NCBI GenBank assembly: GCA_051877575.1
Contig: JBJEJA010000044.1
Location: 1-64,000 of the forward strand
Direction of reading: 5' to 3'
Origin: UBA2882 sp051877575
GTDB lineage: Bacteria > Bacillota > Clostridia > Lachnospirales > Lachnospiraceae
DNA length: 64,000 nucleotides
The translations under genes were made by a program, and so were the position numbers. Below, piece after piece: positions 1 through 8,255 of the stretch (the first letter of the stretch is position 1; each line of letters opens with the position of its first letter). A model generated the notes under the pieces. That model searched no databases. It had not been told where the DNA came from and was given only the letters and a program-made list of their open reading frames with translations.

Positions 1-11
1 ATTAAAGGAAA

Positions 12-40
12 TTGACATTTATCTTCTTAAGGGTTATGCT
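12..40 (+). promoter_or_regulatory. sigma-A-type promoter upstream of the flagellin methylase gene
   Basis: TTGACA at 12-17 and TATGCT at 35-40 are separated by exactly 17 bases, which gives a start point near 47 and a leader of about 50 nt. A second, weaker candidate lies just downstream (TTGACG 43-48, CATACT 66-71, spacer 17). Confidence 0.6.
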
Positions 41-96
41 CATTGACGGAATTTTGATACAGGTACATACTTACGAGAACAGAGAGTGAAAAGATT

Positions 97-1251
97 ATGG
101 AATACGTTTATCCCGACTATTATTGTGAATTTCATTGTACGGCAGACAAATGCCCGGATACATGCTGTGCGGGCTGGCAGATTAATATTGACAGAAAAAG
201 CCTGAAAAAATATATGCATCAAAAAGGAGATTTCGGAAGCAGACTGAAAAATTCCATTGATGCCGATGAAGGCTGTTTTTACAGATATGACAGCCGTTGC
301 GCTTTTTTGAATGAGGAAAATCTGTGTGATATCTGTCTGGAAATGGGAGAAGAGCATCTGTGCCGGACCTGTGCGGATTATCCGCGCCATACGGAAGAAT
401 ATGAAAATGTCAGGGAGTTATCTTTGTCTCTGTCCTGTCCGGAAGCTGCAAGGATCATGTTGCAAAAAAACGAAAGAACAGTGTTTCTCAGAGAAACAGA
501 AGACGGGAAAGAAGAGGTCTATCGGGATTTTGATTTCTTTTTATATACCAAATTGCTGGATATCCGAAAGCTGTTTCTGGATATGATACAGAACAGAGAG
601 TTATCGATGGCTAATCGAATGGCAATTGTGATTGCCATGGCCCACGATCTGCAAAGAAGAGTGTCTGCGGATATGCTCTGTGATATAGACGGAATGATTG
701 ATCGCTATACAAAACCTGCGTTTATGGTCAAAGCGTTGCGGCGGTTGGAAAACTATGGGGAACGGGCGGTACAAAGATATGAACTCATACAGGAAATGCT
801 GATGACGCTTCATGAGTTGGAGCAGCTTCAGGATAGCTGGCGCGGTGAACTGTGGAATCTGGAATGGACTTTGTACGGGACAATGACAAAAGAGGATTAT
901 ATTCGGCAAAGAAAATGCTTTTTGCGTAATCATAACCGGTGGGAAGTCCAAAAAGAACAGCTGTTGGTATATTTTATTTTTACCTATTTTTGCGGTGCAG
1001 TCTATGACGGAAATGCCTATGCAAAAATAAAGATGTGTGTGCTGCATATTCTGCTTTTGGAAGAGTTGTTGTTTGCCTGTTGGCTGCAGAACGGAAGTGT
1101 ACTGCCCGAAGAGGAAGAAATTGATCTGATCCATCGATATGCAAGAGAAGTGGAGCATTCGGATTGGAATTTGGAATACATGGAAAAGTCGGTGGGAAAG
1201 AGAAAAATTTTTTCTTTGGAAAATATGTTGACAGTGATTTTAAACGGATAA
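97..1251 (+). CDS. flagellin lysine-N-methylase (FliB-like)
   Basis: A 384-residue protein with the Cys-rich N-terminus typical of the FliB/YkgJ-like family: Cys at residues 10, 14, 19, 23 and 24 (motif CPDTCCAGW), followed by a second cluster (around residues 60-95, including CDICLEMGEEHLC and CRTC). FliB of Salmonella methylates surface lysines of flagellin; the Cys cluster is thought to hold an Fe-S centre. The remaining ~280 residues are helical and poorly conserved. The start ATG follows a modest GAGAG ribosome site and a good promoter at 12-40. No flagellin or other classical flagellar gene lies beside it, so the substrate is inferred from the family only. It appears to be a single-gene transcript ending before the promoter at 1312. 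Confidence 0.75.
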   Translation: MEYVYPDYYCEFHCTADKCPDTCCAGWQINIDRKSLKKYMHQKGDFGSRLKNSIDADEGCFYRYDSRCAFLNEENLCDICLEMGEEHLCRTCADYPRHTEEYENVRELSLSLSCPEAARIMLQKNERTVFLRETEDGKEEVYRDFDFFLYTKLLDIRKLFLDMIQNRELSMANRMAIVIAMAHDLQRRVSADMLCDIDGMIDRYTKPAFMVKALRRLENYGERAVQRYELIQEMLMTLHELEQLQDSWRGELWNLEWTLYGTMTKEDYIRQRKCFLRNHNRWEVQKEQLLVYFIFTYFCGAVYDGNAYAKIKMCVLHILLLEELLFACWLQNGSVLPEEEEIDLIHRYAREVEHSDWNLEYMEKSVGKRKIFSLENMLTVILNG

Positions 1252-1311
1252 TCATGTATAAATTGTACTGAAAAGAGTGGAAAAACATTTAATTTTCGGT
1301 AAAAAGACACA

Positions 1312-1340
1312 TTGAGAATTTATCGGACTAAAGATATAAT
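1312..1340 (+). promoter_or_regulatory. sigma-A-type promoter for the SCP2/histone-tail gene
   Basis: TTGAGA (1312-1317), 17-base spacer, perfect TATAAT (1335-1340). The gene downstream has a very strong AAGGAGGT ribosome site. Confidence 0.75.
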
Positions 1341-1376
1341 AAATGCAGTTAGTGAGGTTAGAAGGAGGTAACTGAT

Positions 1377-1934
1377 ATGACTTATGAAGAAATCGTTGCT
1401 TATGCAAGAAAAAAAATAGCGGATGTGGATGTAAGCGAATACAAAGGACATCTTGCTGTACAGGTAAATATTACAGGCGAAGGATCAGGTGCATTTTATG
1501 TCGAATTAAATGACGGAAAAGCAGCCGTTGAGCCTTATGAGTATTTTGACAGAGATGCAATCCTGATCGCATCCGCAGATGTCTTTAATGCATTGGTGGA
1601 CGGTAAAAAAGATGCCGTTGCGGCATATTTGTCGGGAGAATTAAGAGTAGAAGGAAATTTGGACAGAGCACAGGAATTTGGAGAAGTTTTAAAGAAAAGA
1701 AAAAAGAAAGCGGTGAAAAAAACACCCGCAAAAGCAACCGCAAAGGCTGCGAAACCTGCTGCAAAGACAACTGCCAAAGCTGCAAAATCACCGGCAAAAG
1801 CAACTGCTAAAACACCCGCAAAGGCACCGGTAAAAGCAGCAGAACCTGCAAAGAAGGTTGCAGAAGCAACCAAAAAGGCTGCTGTTGCGACTGCGAAAAA
1901 AGTCGTTGCAAAAAAATCCGCAGAAACAAAATAG
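1377..1934 (+). CDS. SCP2 sterol-carrier-fold protein with histone-H1-like Lys/Ala/Pro tail
   Basis: A 185-residue protein in two parts. Residues ~1-105 look like an SCP2 (sterol carrier protein 2) domain: an alpha/beta fold with the typical middle section on 'ADVFNALVDGKKDAVAAYLSGELRVEGN', quoted here only to residue ~95 as the hallmark G-x-L-x-[VI]-x-G turn. Residues ~106-185 are almost only Lys, Ala, Pro and Thr, with repeated (A/T)PAKA, KAAK and TAKA units like eukaryotic H1 tails and bacterial H1-like proteins. SCP2 domains bind lipids; Lys/Ala tails bind nucleic acid. The combined role is unknown. Strong RBS (AAGGAGGT) and promoter, single gene, closed by a hairpin at 1958-1998. The reading frame is intact through the low-complexity part. 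Confidence 0.7.
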   Translation: MTYEEIVAYARKKIADVDVSEYKGHLAVQVNITGEGSGAFYVELNDGKAAVEPYEYFDRDAILIASADVFNALVDGKKDAVAAYLSGELRVEGNLDRAQEFGEVLKKRKKKAVKKTPAKATAKAAKPAAKTTAKAAKSPAKATAKTPAKAPVKAAEPAKKVAEATKKAAVATAKKVVAKKSAETK

Positions 1935-1957
1935 TACATATTATTTGAATTTTCATG

Positions 1958-1998
1958 AAAAATGTTGCATCCCGTTTTTGCCCGGTGCAACATTTTTT
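1958..1998 (+). terminator. Rho-independent terminator after the SCP2-tail gene
   Basis: The 11-base stem AAAATGTTGCA / TGCAACATTTT encloses a 16-base loop and runs into TTTTTT. Confidence 0.85.
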
Positions 1999-2106
1999 GC
2001 GTGTAAAAGACCTATATTAGCAGATAAGCCGACAGCAAAATGTAAACTATTTTGCATAACTTGGGAGAGATTAGCGAAAGGTAAAATATTCTGCGATAAG
2101 TAAGAC

Positions 2107-2136
2107 TTGAATCATAAAAAGTCCTTTTGCTATAAT
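2107..2136 (+). promoter_or_regulatory. promoter of the receiver-less Spo0A-type gene
   Basis: TTGAAT (2107-2112), 18-base spacer, TATAAT (2131-2136). The -35 TTG is also an in-frame TTG codon, which is why a longer reading frame can be drawn; the promoter shows that translation must start further down. Confidence 0.65.
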
Positions 2137-2163
2137 CCATGTCAAAAGAATGGAGGGATTGAC

Positions 2164-2688
2164 ATGGAACAACGAAACGTTGTCAATACCAAGGATGAAG
2201 AGGGCGTATACAAGATGCTCCAGAGTTTACTCAGCCAGAATAAGGAGTTTCAGATTATGATTTCCGTACCGTCATCGGGAAATGGGGAAGATGTAACGGT
2301 AATTGCCCCGAAGGCAGATGAAGAGGTGCCCGTAAAGCGGGATCTGGAAAAGGATGTTACGGATATGATCCATGAGCTCGGTGTCCCGGCGCATATCAAA
2401 GGATATCAGTATCTGCGGGAGGCAATAATGATGTCGGTAGAGGATATGGATATGCTGAACTCGATCACAAAGGTGCTGTATCCTACAATCGCGAAAAAAT
2501 TTCAGACAACGCCCAGTCGTGTGGAAAGAGCAATCCGCCATGCAATTGAAGTGGCATGGAGCAGGGGCAGGATGGAAACATTGGATGCACTTTTCGGTTA
2601 TACGATCAATACGGGGAAGGGGAAACCCACCAATTCGGAGTTTATTGCGCTGATCGCCGACAAAATCAGACTACTATACAGAAATTAA
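2164..2688 (+). CDS. Spo0A C-terminal DNA-binding-domain protein lacking the receiver domain
   Basis: A 174-residue protein whose residues ~61-174 closely match the DNA-binding domain of Spo0A, the master regulator of sporulation: IHELGVPAHIKGY, SITKVLYP, IAKKF and SRVERAIRHAIEVAWSRG (recognition-helix region), KPTNSEFIA. Spo0A of Bacillus is 267 residues with an N-terminal phospho-acceptor receiver. Here the first ~60 residues are short, polar and lack the receiver's Asp and Lys motifs, and the 170 bases upstream cannot encode a receiver. ATG 2164 is chosen because GGAGGG lies 6-7 bases ahead and the promoter -35 overlaps the only longer start. It probably binds 0A boxes, or competes at them, without phosphorelay control; that is inference. 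It stands alone, followed by glgA with its own promoter. Confidence 0.85.
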   Translation: MEQRNVVNTKDEEGVYKMLQSLLSQNKEFQIMISVPSSGNGEDVTVIAPKADEEVPVKRDLEKDVTDMIHELGVPAHIKGYQYLREAIMMSVEDMDMLNSITKVLYPTIAKKFQTTPSRVERAIRHAIEVAWSRGRMETLDALFGYTINTGKGKPTNSEFIALIADKIRLLYRN

Positions 2689-2712
2689 GACTTTTAAATT
2701 AACCTGTGGCAT

Positions 2713-2720
2713 GGTATAAT
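2713..2720 (+). promoter_or_regulatory. extended -10 promoter of glgA
   Basis: TGGTATAAT-type extended -10 (TATAAT at 2715-2720). The -35 is poor (TTTTAA 2692-2697, 17-base spacer), as is common with an extended -10. Confidence 0.5.
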
Positions 2721-2779
2721 GTGGCAGAGGGCAGAACCGATGGCAGGGCTGTCCTGATAAGGTTAATTGGAGGGATATA

Positions 2780-4225
2780 ATGAAAAACATACTGTTTGTA
2801 GCATCAGAAGGGGTTCCGTTTATTAAGACGGGAGGTTTGGCGGATGTTGTCGGATCTTTGCCAAAGTGTATAGATAAGAAATATTTTGATGTCAGGGTTA
2901 TGCTTCCCAAATATTCCTGCATCAGACAGGAATTAAAGGATAAAATGAAATACAGAACTCATTTTTATATGGATTTTAATTGGAAAAGTGAGTATGTCGG
3001 TATTTTAGAAGCCAAGGTAGATGGCATTACATATTATTTTATTGATAACGAATCCTTTTTTACGGGATTTAAAATTTACAGCGATAATGTTATTGATGAG
3101 ATAACAAAGTTTTCATTTTTCAGTAAGGCAGCATTATCTGCTCTGCCTTTGATCGGTTTCAGACCGGATGTCATTCACTGCCATGACTGGCAGACCGGAT
3201 TGATTCCCGTATATTTGAAAGAGCGTTTCCAGGGAAATGACTTTTTCAGAGGAATTAAATCTGTTATGACCATTCACAATCTGAAATTCCAGGGAAAATG
3301 GGATGTAAAAACCGTAAAGAGCATTACCGGACTTCCGGACTCTTTCTTTACGCCGGATAAGCTGGAGGCATATAAGGATGCCAATCTGTTAAAGGGCGGA
3401 ATTGTTTATGCGGATGCGGTTACAACGGTTTCACCCACCTATGCGGAAGAAATCAAAACGCCGTTTTACGGAGAAGGATTGGATGGCCTGTTAAACGCAA
3501 GAGCCAATTCTTTGCGGGGAATCATCAACGGAATTGATTATGATGAATTCAATCCGGAAACGGATAAAAATATCGTGGCTCCCTATAATGCGGTCAATTT
3601 CCGTAAGGAAAAGATTAAAAATAAGAGAGCACTTCAGGCTGAACTCGGACTGGAACAGGATGATAAGAAGTTTATGATCGGTATTGTATCAAGACTGACA
3701 GACCAGAAGGGCTTTGACCTGATTGCATATATTATGGATGAGCTTTGCCAGGAGGATGTACAGATTGTCGTACTGGGAACAGGTGAAGAGCGTTATGAGA
3801 ATATGTTCCGTCATTTTGACTGGAAATATAATCAGAAGGTATCCGCCAATATTTATTATTCGGATGCATTATCGCATAAGATTTATGCTGCCAGCGATGC
3901 GTTCCTGATGCCGTCCTTATTTGAGCCATGCGGACTCAGCCAGTTGATGTCCCTGCATTACGGAACGATCCCGATTGTCAGGGAAACAGGCGGCTTGAAG
4001 GATACGGTAGAGCCTTATAATGAGTACGAGAGCACAGGTACAGGTTTCAGCTTCCGCAATTACAATGCCCATGAAATGCTTGCGGCAATCCGCTATGCAA
4101 AATATGTGTTCTATCAGAAGAAACGCGAATGGAACAAGATGGTCGACAGAGCTATGGCGGCAGATTTTTCGTGGCAAGTATCGGCAAAGAATTATCAGGA
4201 AATGTATGACTGGCTGATCGGTTAA
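2780..4225 (+). CDS. glgA: glycogen synthase (ADP-glucose type)
   Basis: A 481-residue GT5 glycosyltransferase that transfers glucose from ADP-glucose to the growing alpha-1,4-glucan of glycogen in the cytoplasm. The N-terminal nucleotide-sugar loop KTGGLADVVGSLP lies at residues ~16-28. HDWQTGL follows at ~133, and the C-terminal retaining-GT signature EPCGLSQL at ~380. The length matches bacterial GlgA (~480). RBS GGAGGG is 7 bases from the ATG. The usual partners glgB, glgC and glgD are not in the window, so it is a lone transcript between its own promoter and the terminator at 4245-4273. Glycogen genes often rise with sporulation or stationary phase, so the nearby Spo0A-type gene may be relevant (inference). 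Confidence 0.95.
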   Translation: MKNILFVASEGVPFIKTGGLADVVGSLPKCIDKKYFDVRVMLPKYSCIRQELKDKMKYRTHFYMDFNWKSEYVGILEAKVDGITYYFIDNESFFTGFKIYSDNVIDEITKFSFFSKAALSALPLIGFRPDVIHCHDWQTGLIPVYLKERFQGNDFFRGIKSVMTIHNLKFQGKWDVKTVKSITGLPDSFFTPDKLEAYKDANLLKGGIVYADAVTTVSPTYAEEIKTPFYGEGLDGLLNARANSLRGIINGIDYDEFNPETDKNIVAPYNAVNFRKEKIKNKRALQAELGLEQDDKKFMIGIVSRLTDQKGFDLIAYIMDELCQEDVQIVVLGTGEERYENMFRHFDWKYNQKVSANIYYSDALSHKIYAASDAFLMPSLFEPCGLSQLMSLHYGTIPIVRETGGLKDTVEPYNEYESTGTGFSFRNYNAHEMLAAIRYAKYVFYQKKREWNKMVDRAMAADFSWQVSAKNYQEMYDWLIG

Positions 4226-4244
4226 ATAAATAGTTGATTGTGAG

Positions 4245-4273
4245 GGGCTGTTGTATCAGGACAGCCCTTTTTT
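4245..4273 (+). terminator. Rho-independent terminator of glgA
   Basis: GGGCTGT / ACAGCCC stem (4245-4251 / 4261-4267) followed by TTTTTT. Its tail is only ~17 bases from the next start codon. Confidence 0.9.
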
Positions 4274-4290
4274 CTTGAAAGGAAAAACAT

Positions 4291-6039
4291 ATGGCTTTTG
4301 ACGGAATTACCATAGCGGCATTGACCGAAGAGTTAAAGAGAAATCTGGAGGGCGGAAGAATTTATAAAATTGCCCAGCCGGAAAAGGATGAATTGCTGCT
4401 TACAATAAAGAATAACGGAAATCAGTACCGGCTTTTGATATCTTCGGATGCGTCTCTGCCGCTTTTATATCTGACGGAGGATAATAAAAAGAGTCCGATC
4501 AATGCCCCAAATTTCTGTATGCTGCTTCGCAAGCATATTCAGAATGCCAGAATCGTATCCATTTCCCAGCCCGGCTTGGAAAGAGTGGTTCATATCAGGC
4601 TGGAACATTTGAATGAAATGGGAGATTTGTGTCAGAAAATCCTGACGGTTGAATTGATGGGAAAGTACAGCAATATTATTTTCAGGGATGATGAAAAAAT
4701 TATTGACAGTATCAAACATGTTTCGACAGCGGTCAGCAGTATCAGGGAAGTGCTTCCGGGAAGAGCGTATTTCATTCCGGGCACAGAAGAAAAATTGAAT
4801 CTGCCGGATGAAGATAACGCTCTGTTCCGGGAACAGCTTTTAAACCGTATGCAGGAAAAAAGCCTGAGCGTCAACCGCTTTTTGTATCAGAATTATACAG
4901 GATTATCGCCCGTGATGGCGGCAGAGATCTGCTATGAAGCAGGAGTGGACGGGGATAAACCGACCAATGCGCTGGCGGATGAAGAAAAAGATGCTTTATT
5001 TCTGACAATGCTTCGTCTGGCAAAAAGGATCGGGGAGAAAAATTTTTCTCCCAATATTGTTTATGAGGGCGAAGAACCGAAGGAATTCGGCGTGGTTCCC
5101 TATGAAATTTTCCGGGGAATGAAGGTAAAGGAATTTCATACGGTTTCGGAACTGCTCAAGCACTATTACGAAGAGAAAAGCACGGTTACCAGAATCAGAC
5201 AGAAGTCCGTAGATCTGCGAAAAATTGTACAAACAGCTCTGGAACGTAACAGTAAAAAACTGGATCTGCAGCAAAAGCAGCTGAAGGACACGGAAAAAAG
5301 AGAAAAGTACAAGATTTACGGCGAACTTTTGCATACGTACGGCTATGAGGCAAAGGACGGAGACCGGTCGTTGACGGTAGTCAACTATTATGATGGAAAA
5401 GAGATGAACATACCGCTGGATCCGGAACTGACGGCTATGGAGAATGCGGCAAAATATTTTGACCGATACGGTAAACTGAAGCGAACCTACGAGGCACTGA
5501 CGGTTCTGACAAAGGAAACGGAGGAAGAGGTACACTATCTGGAAAGTGTCCTTATGTCATTGGAACTGGCAAGGGATGAAGAGGATCTGTTGCAGATACG
5601 GGAAGAATTGGTAAAAAGCGGTTATATCAAAAAGAGGGGCACGGGCAGGAAAGTCAAATTATCGAGTAAACCTTTACACTACATCAGCAGTGACGGCTTC
5701 CATATGTATGTGGGTAAAAATAATTACCAGAATGAAGAAATTACTTTTCAGATGGCAGAAGGAGGGGACTGGTGGTTTCATGCTAAGGGGATGCCGGGCT
5801 CCCATGTGATCGTAAAGTGTAAAGGAGCGGAACTTCCCGACCGTACTTTTGAGGAAGCGGCAAGGCTGGCAGCCCATTATTCCGGCGGCGGAGCACAGGG
5901 AAAAGTAGAAGTCGATTATATTCAAAAGAAACATGTGAAAAAGCCGGCGGGAGCAAAGCCGGGATTTGTGGTCTATTATACCAATTATTCCATGATGATC
6001 GATACGGATATCTCCGGGATTGCGCCGGCGCAGGAGTGA
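4291..6039 (+). CDS. rqcH: NFACT protein RqcH (ribosome quality control)
   Basis: A 582-residue homologue of RqcH/Rqc2/NEMF, formerly called fibronectin-binding protein FbpA. RqcH binds the obstructed 50S subunit with peptidyl-tRNA and recruits tRNA-Ala to add C-terminal Ala tails that mark stalled proteins for degradation. Seen here: the NFACT-N start MAFDGITIAALTEEL, a coiled-coil middle (residues ~290-440), and the NFACT-R domain with DWWFHAKGMPGSHVI at ~490. The ATG has a GAAAGG ribosome site that abuts the glgA terminator; no separate promoter is obvious, so it may rely on read-through or on an internal start. The next gene cluster has its own strong promoter at 6080. Confidence 0.92.
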   Translation: MAFDGITIAALTEELKRNLEGGRIYKIAQPEKDELLLTIKNNGNQYRLLISSDASLPLLYLTEDNKKSPINAPNFCMLLRKHIQNARIVSISQPGLERVVHIRLEHLNEMGDLCQKILTVELMGKYSNIIFRDDEKIIDSIKHVSTAVSSIREVLPGRAYFIPGTEEKLNLPDEDNALFREQLLNRMQEKSLSVNRFLYQNYTGLSPVMAAEICYEAGVDGDKPTNALADEEKDALFLTMLRLAKRIGEKNFSPNIVYEGEEPKEFGVVPYEIFRGMKVKEFHTVSELLKHYYEEKSTVTRIRQKSVDLRKIVQTALERNSKKLDLQQKQLKDTEKREKYKIYGELLHTYGYEAKDGDRSLTVVNYYDGKEMNIPLDPELTAMENAAKYFDRYGKLKRTYEALTVLTKETEEEVHYLESVLMSLELARDEEDLLQIREELVKSGYIKKRGTGRKVKLSSKPLHYISSDGFHMYVGKNNYQNEEITFQMAEGGDWWFHAKGMPGSHVIVKCKGAELPDRTFEEAARLAAHYSGGGAQGKVEVDYIQKKHVKKPAGAKPGFVVYYTNYSMMIDTDISGIAPAQE

Positions 6040-6079
6040 GGAAATCCGATGGAAACGGCAGGGAAATCGGAAGCAATTC

Positions 6080-6108
6080 TTGACGGTTTCTTCTGTGTGA
6101 TTTATAAT
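6080..6108 (+). promoter_or_regulatory. strong promoter of the yicC-remA-gmk-rpoZ operon
   Basis: TTGACG (6080-6085), 17-base spacer, TATAAT (6103-6108). It is 62 bases upstream of the chosen yicC start. Confidence 0.8.
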
Positions 6109-6169
6109 AATTAGAAGTGTGCAACAAAAGAAAAAGAAAAGGGGTTGCAGACGGATTAGAGGGTTATGT

Positions 6170-7048
6170 ATGATAAAAAGTATGACAGGCTTTGGGCGTG
6201 CAGAGGCGTCCTTCGGCCAACGTAAATTTACGGTTGAGATGAAGGCGGTTAACCACCGTTATCTGGATGTTTCCATCAAGATGCCCAAGAAACTGAATTT
6301 TTTTGAGGCGTCCATCCGCAATCTTTTGAAGGAATACATGCAGAGGGGAAAGGTGGATCTTTATATTACGTATGAAGATCTTTCCGAGCAGACGGTCAGT
6401 GTCAAATATCATGAGGATGTAGCGGCATCCTACTTGGGATATTTGAAACAGATGGCAGAGAAGTTCGGGCTGGAAGATGATGTGAGAGTATCCACTTTAT
6501 CCAGATATCCGGAAGTTTTCACCATGGAAGAGCAGGAAATTGACGAAGAGGGCATCTGGAAGGAACTGGAAAAAGCCATCCGCCTTGCAGCGGAGGCCTT
6601 TGTGGAATCCAGAGTCAAAGAAGGAGAAAACCTGAAAAATGATCTTTTAGGCAAACTGGACGGAATGTTGTCCCATGTGGCTTATATCGAAGAGAATTCT
6701 CCCAAGATCATTGAGGAATATAAACAGAAGCTGCAAAATAAGGTGCATGAGCTGATGGAGGATAACCGCATTGATGAGAACCGGCTTCTCATGGAAGTTA
6801 CGCTGTTTGCCGATAAGATCTGCGTGGATGAAGAGATTGTCCGGCTGAAGAGTCATATTGAAATGGTAAAAAATACTTTAATCGAAGGCGGAAGCATCGG
6901 ACGCAAACTGGACTTTATCGTTCAGGAGATGAACAGAGAAGCCAATACCATCTTATCCAAATCTACGGATCTGGAGATTTCCAACAGAGGAATTGAACTG
7001 AAAACCGAGATTGAAAAAGTCAGAGAACAGATTCAGAATATAGAATAG
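6170..7048 (+). CDS. yicC: YicC/YloC family endoribonuclease
   Basis: A 292-residue protein starting MIKSMTGFGRAE, the family's invariant N-terminus, and ending in the conserved helical DUF1732 part with GRKLDFIVQEMNREANT and KTEIEKVREQIQN. YicC of E. coli is an endoribonuclease linked to small-RNA turnover; B. subtilis YloC is the counterpart and lies in the same gene order with remA, gmk and rpoZ. An upstream in-frame ATG would add 17 Lys/Arg-rich residues, but it has no ribosome site. ATG 6170 is preceded by AGAGGG at 6 bases and begins at the family's consensus residue. First gene of the operon. Confidence 0.92.
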   Translation: MIKSMTGFGRAEASFGQRKFTVEMKAVNHRYLDVSIKMPKKLNFFEASIRNLLKEYMQRGKVDLYITYEDLSEQTVSVKYHEDVAASYLGYLKQMAEKFGLEDDVRVSTLSRYPEVFTMEEQEIDEEGIWKELEKAIRLAAEAFVESRVKEGENLKNDLLGKLDGMLSHVAYIEENSPKIIEEYKQKLQNKVHELMEDNRIDENRLLMEVTLFADKICVDEEIVRLKSHIEMVKNTLIEGGSIGRKLDFIVQEMNREANTILSKSTDLEISNRGIELKTEIEKVREQIQNIE

Positions 7049-7055
7049 GAGCAGC

Positions 7056-7301
7056 ATGAATAATACTTTGATTCATATTGGATTTGGGAATATTGTCAAT
7101 AAGGATAAGATCATTGCCATAGTCAGCCCGGATTCGGCACCGATCAAGCGGCTGGTACAGCATGCGAAGGAAGACGGCAGTGTGGTGGATGCCACTCAGG
7201 GCCGCAAGACCAAATCCGTGATCTTGATGGAAAATAATAAAGTGGTTCTGTCGGCACTGATGCCGGAGACGATTGCAGGAAGGGCAACCATGAAGGAGTA
7301 G
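7056..7301 (+). CDS. remA: RemA family DNA-binding regulator (DUF370)
   Basis: An 81-residue protein of the RemA/YlzA family. In B. subtilis RemA forms ring-like octamers, binds DNA and activates biofilm matrix and osmoprotection genes. The family core IGFGNIVNKDKIIAIVSP and the SAPIKR and DATQGRKTKSVI segments are all present. It sits 7 bases after yicC with an AGGAG site and 3 bases before gmk, the same order as B. subtilis yloC-remA-gmk. Its target genes in this organism cannot be told from sequence. Confidence 0.92.
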   Translation: MNNTLIHIGFGNIVNKDKIIAIVSPDSAPIKRLVQHAKEDGSVVDATQGRKTKSVILMENNKVVLSALMPETIAGRATMKE

Positions 7302-7304
7302 ATC

Positions 7305-7943
7305 ATGAAAAAAACTGGAGTACTGACTGTTGTGTCCGGATTTTCCGGAGCGGGCAAGGGAACGCTGATGAAAAGACTTCTGGAATGTTATGATAATTAT
7401 GCACTAAGCATTTCCATGACCACCAGAGGACCCAGACCGGGAGAAGAACACGGCAAGCATTATTTTTTTGTGAAAAAGGATGAATTTGAAAAGGCAATTG
7501 AGAATGACGGGCTCATCGAGTATGCACAGTACTGTGGAAACTATTATGGGACACCGAAAGCCTATGTGGAGCAGTGTCTGCAGGAGGGGAAAGATGTAAT
7601 CCTGGAGATCGAGATCCAGGGGGCATTAAAGATAAAGAAGAAATTTCCCGATGCGGTTTTGATCTTTGTGACACCGCCCGATGCCGCAGAACTGAGGCAT
7701 CGTCTTGTGGGACGCGGTACGGAGACAAGCGATGTAATTGACAGGCGCTTATCCAGAGCCGTGGAAGAAGCAAAGGGAATAGAAAATTACGATTATATTG
7801 TTATCAATGACGAGCTGGACCGGTGCATGGAGGATATTCATGCCATTGTAAAAGCGGCACATTGTAAAGCGGAAAGATCTATTTTAAAAATAAAAGAAAT
7901 CAGTCAGGAACTGAGTATGTTTTCGAAAGGAGAAGAAAAATGA
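7305..7943 (+). CDS. gmk: guanylate kinase
   Basis: A 212-residue P-loop kinase converting GMP and ATP to GDP and ADP, needed for GTP and (p)ppGpp supply. P-loop GFSGAGKGT at residues 12-20; GMP-binding segment with TTRGPRPGE (~40-48) and HYFF; lid region with RGTETSDVIDRRL. The length is typical (~205). GAAGGAG lies 8 bases ahead of the ATG. Its last four bases overlap the start of rpoZ (ATGA), so translation is coupled. Confidence 0.96.
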   Translation: MKKTGVLTVVSGFSGAGKGTLMKRLLECYDNYALSISMTTRGPRPGEEHGKHYFFVKKDEFEKAIENDGLIEYAQYCGNYYGTPKAYVEQCLQEGKDVILEIEIQGALKIKKKFPDAVLIFVTPPDAAELRHRLVGRGTETSDVIDRRLSRAVEEAKGIENYDYIVINDELDRCMEDIHAIVKAAHCKAERSILKIKEISQELSMFSKGEEK

Positions 7944-8179
7944 TACATCCATCTTATTCAGACTTAATGAAGGTAGTAAACAGTGAGGTTGAGCCCGGTG
8001 AGGCAAAGGTGGTAAACAGCCGCTATTCCATTGTAATGGCAACCAGCAAGAGGGCGAGACAGATCATTGACGGAGAGGAGCCGTTGGTTGACGGAGCCGG
8101 AAGAAAGCCTCTTTCCATTGCCATCGATGAATTAAACCAGGGCAAAATCAAGATTTTAGGAGACGAAGAGGAAGAATAA
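7940..8179 (+). CDS. rpoZ: RNA polymerase omega subunit
   Basis: A 79-residue omega subunit, which helps assemble the beta-prime subunit into RNA polymerase. The conserved core SRYSIVMATSKRARQI is at residues ~27-42, followed by KPLSIAIDELNQGKI. The acidic tail GDEEEE is typical. The ATGA overlap with gmk and the AAAGGAG site support this start. The gmk-rpoZ pairing is conserved across Bacillota. Confidence 0.93.
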   Translation: MIHPSYSDLMKVVNSEVEPGEAKVVNSRYSIVMATSKRARQIIDGEEPLVDGAGRKPLSIAIDELNQGKIKILGDEEEE

Positions 8180-8255
8180 AGCTAAAGGGGGATTGGTGTG
8201 ATATGAATGGAATGTGCTCATTTTCATCAATCCTTTTTTGATATTCGGAGTATTT

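Noticed and set aside
1535..1993. 152-codon minus-strand frame rich in Ala and Phe
   Set aside because: It is the antisense shadow of the Lys/Ala tail; no ribosome site, low-complexity translation.
2107..2163. In-frame TTG start extending the Spo0A-type protein by 19 residues
   Set aside because: The TTG is the -35 box of its promoter and the -10 follows; ATG 2164 has a good ribosome site.
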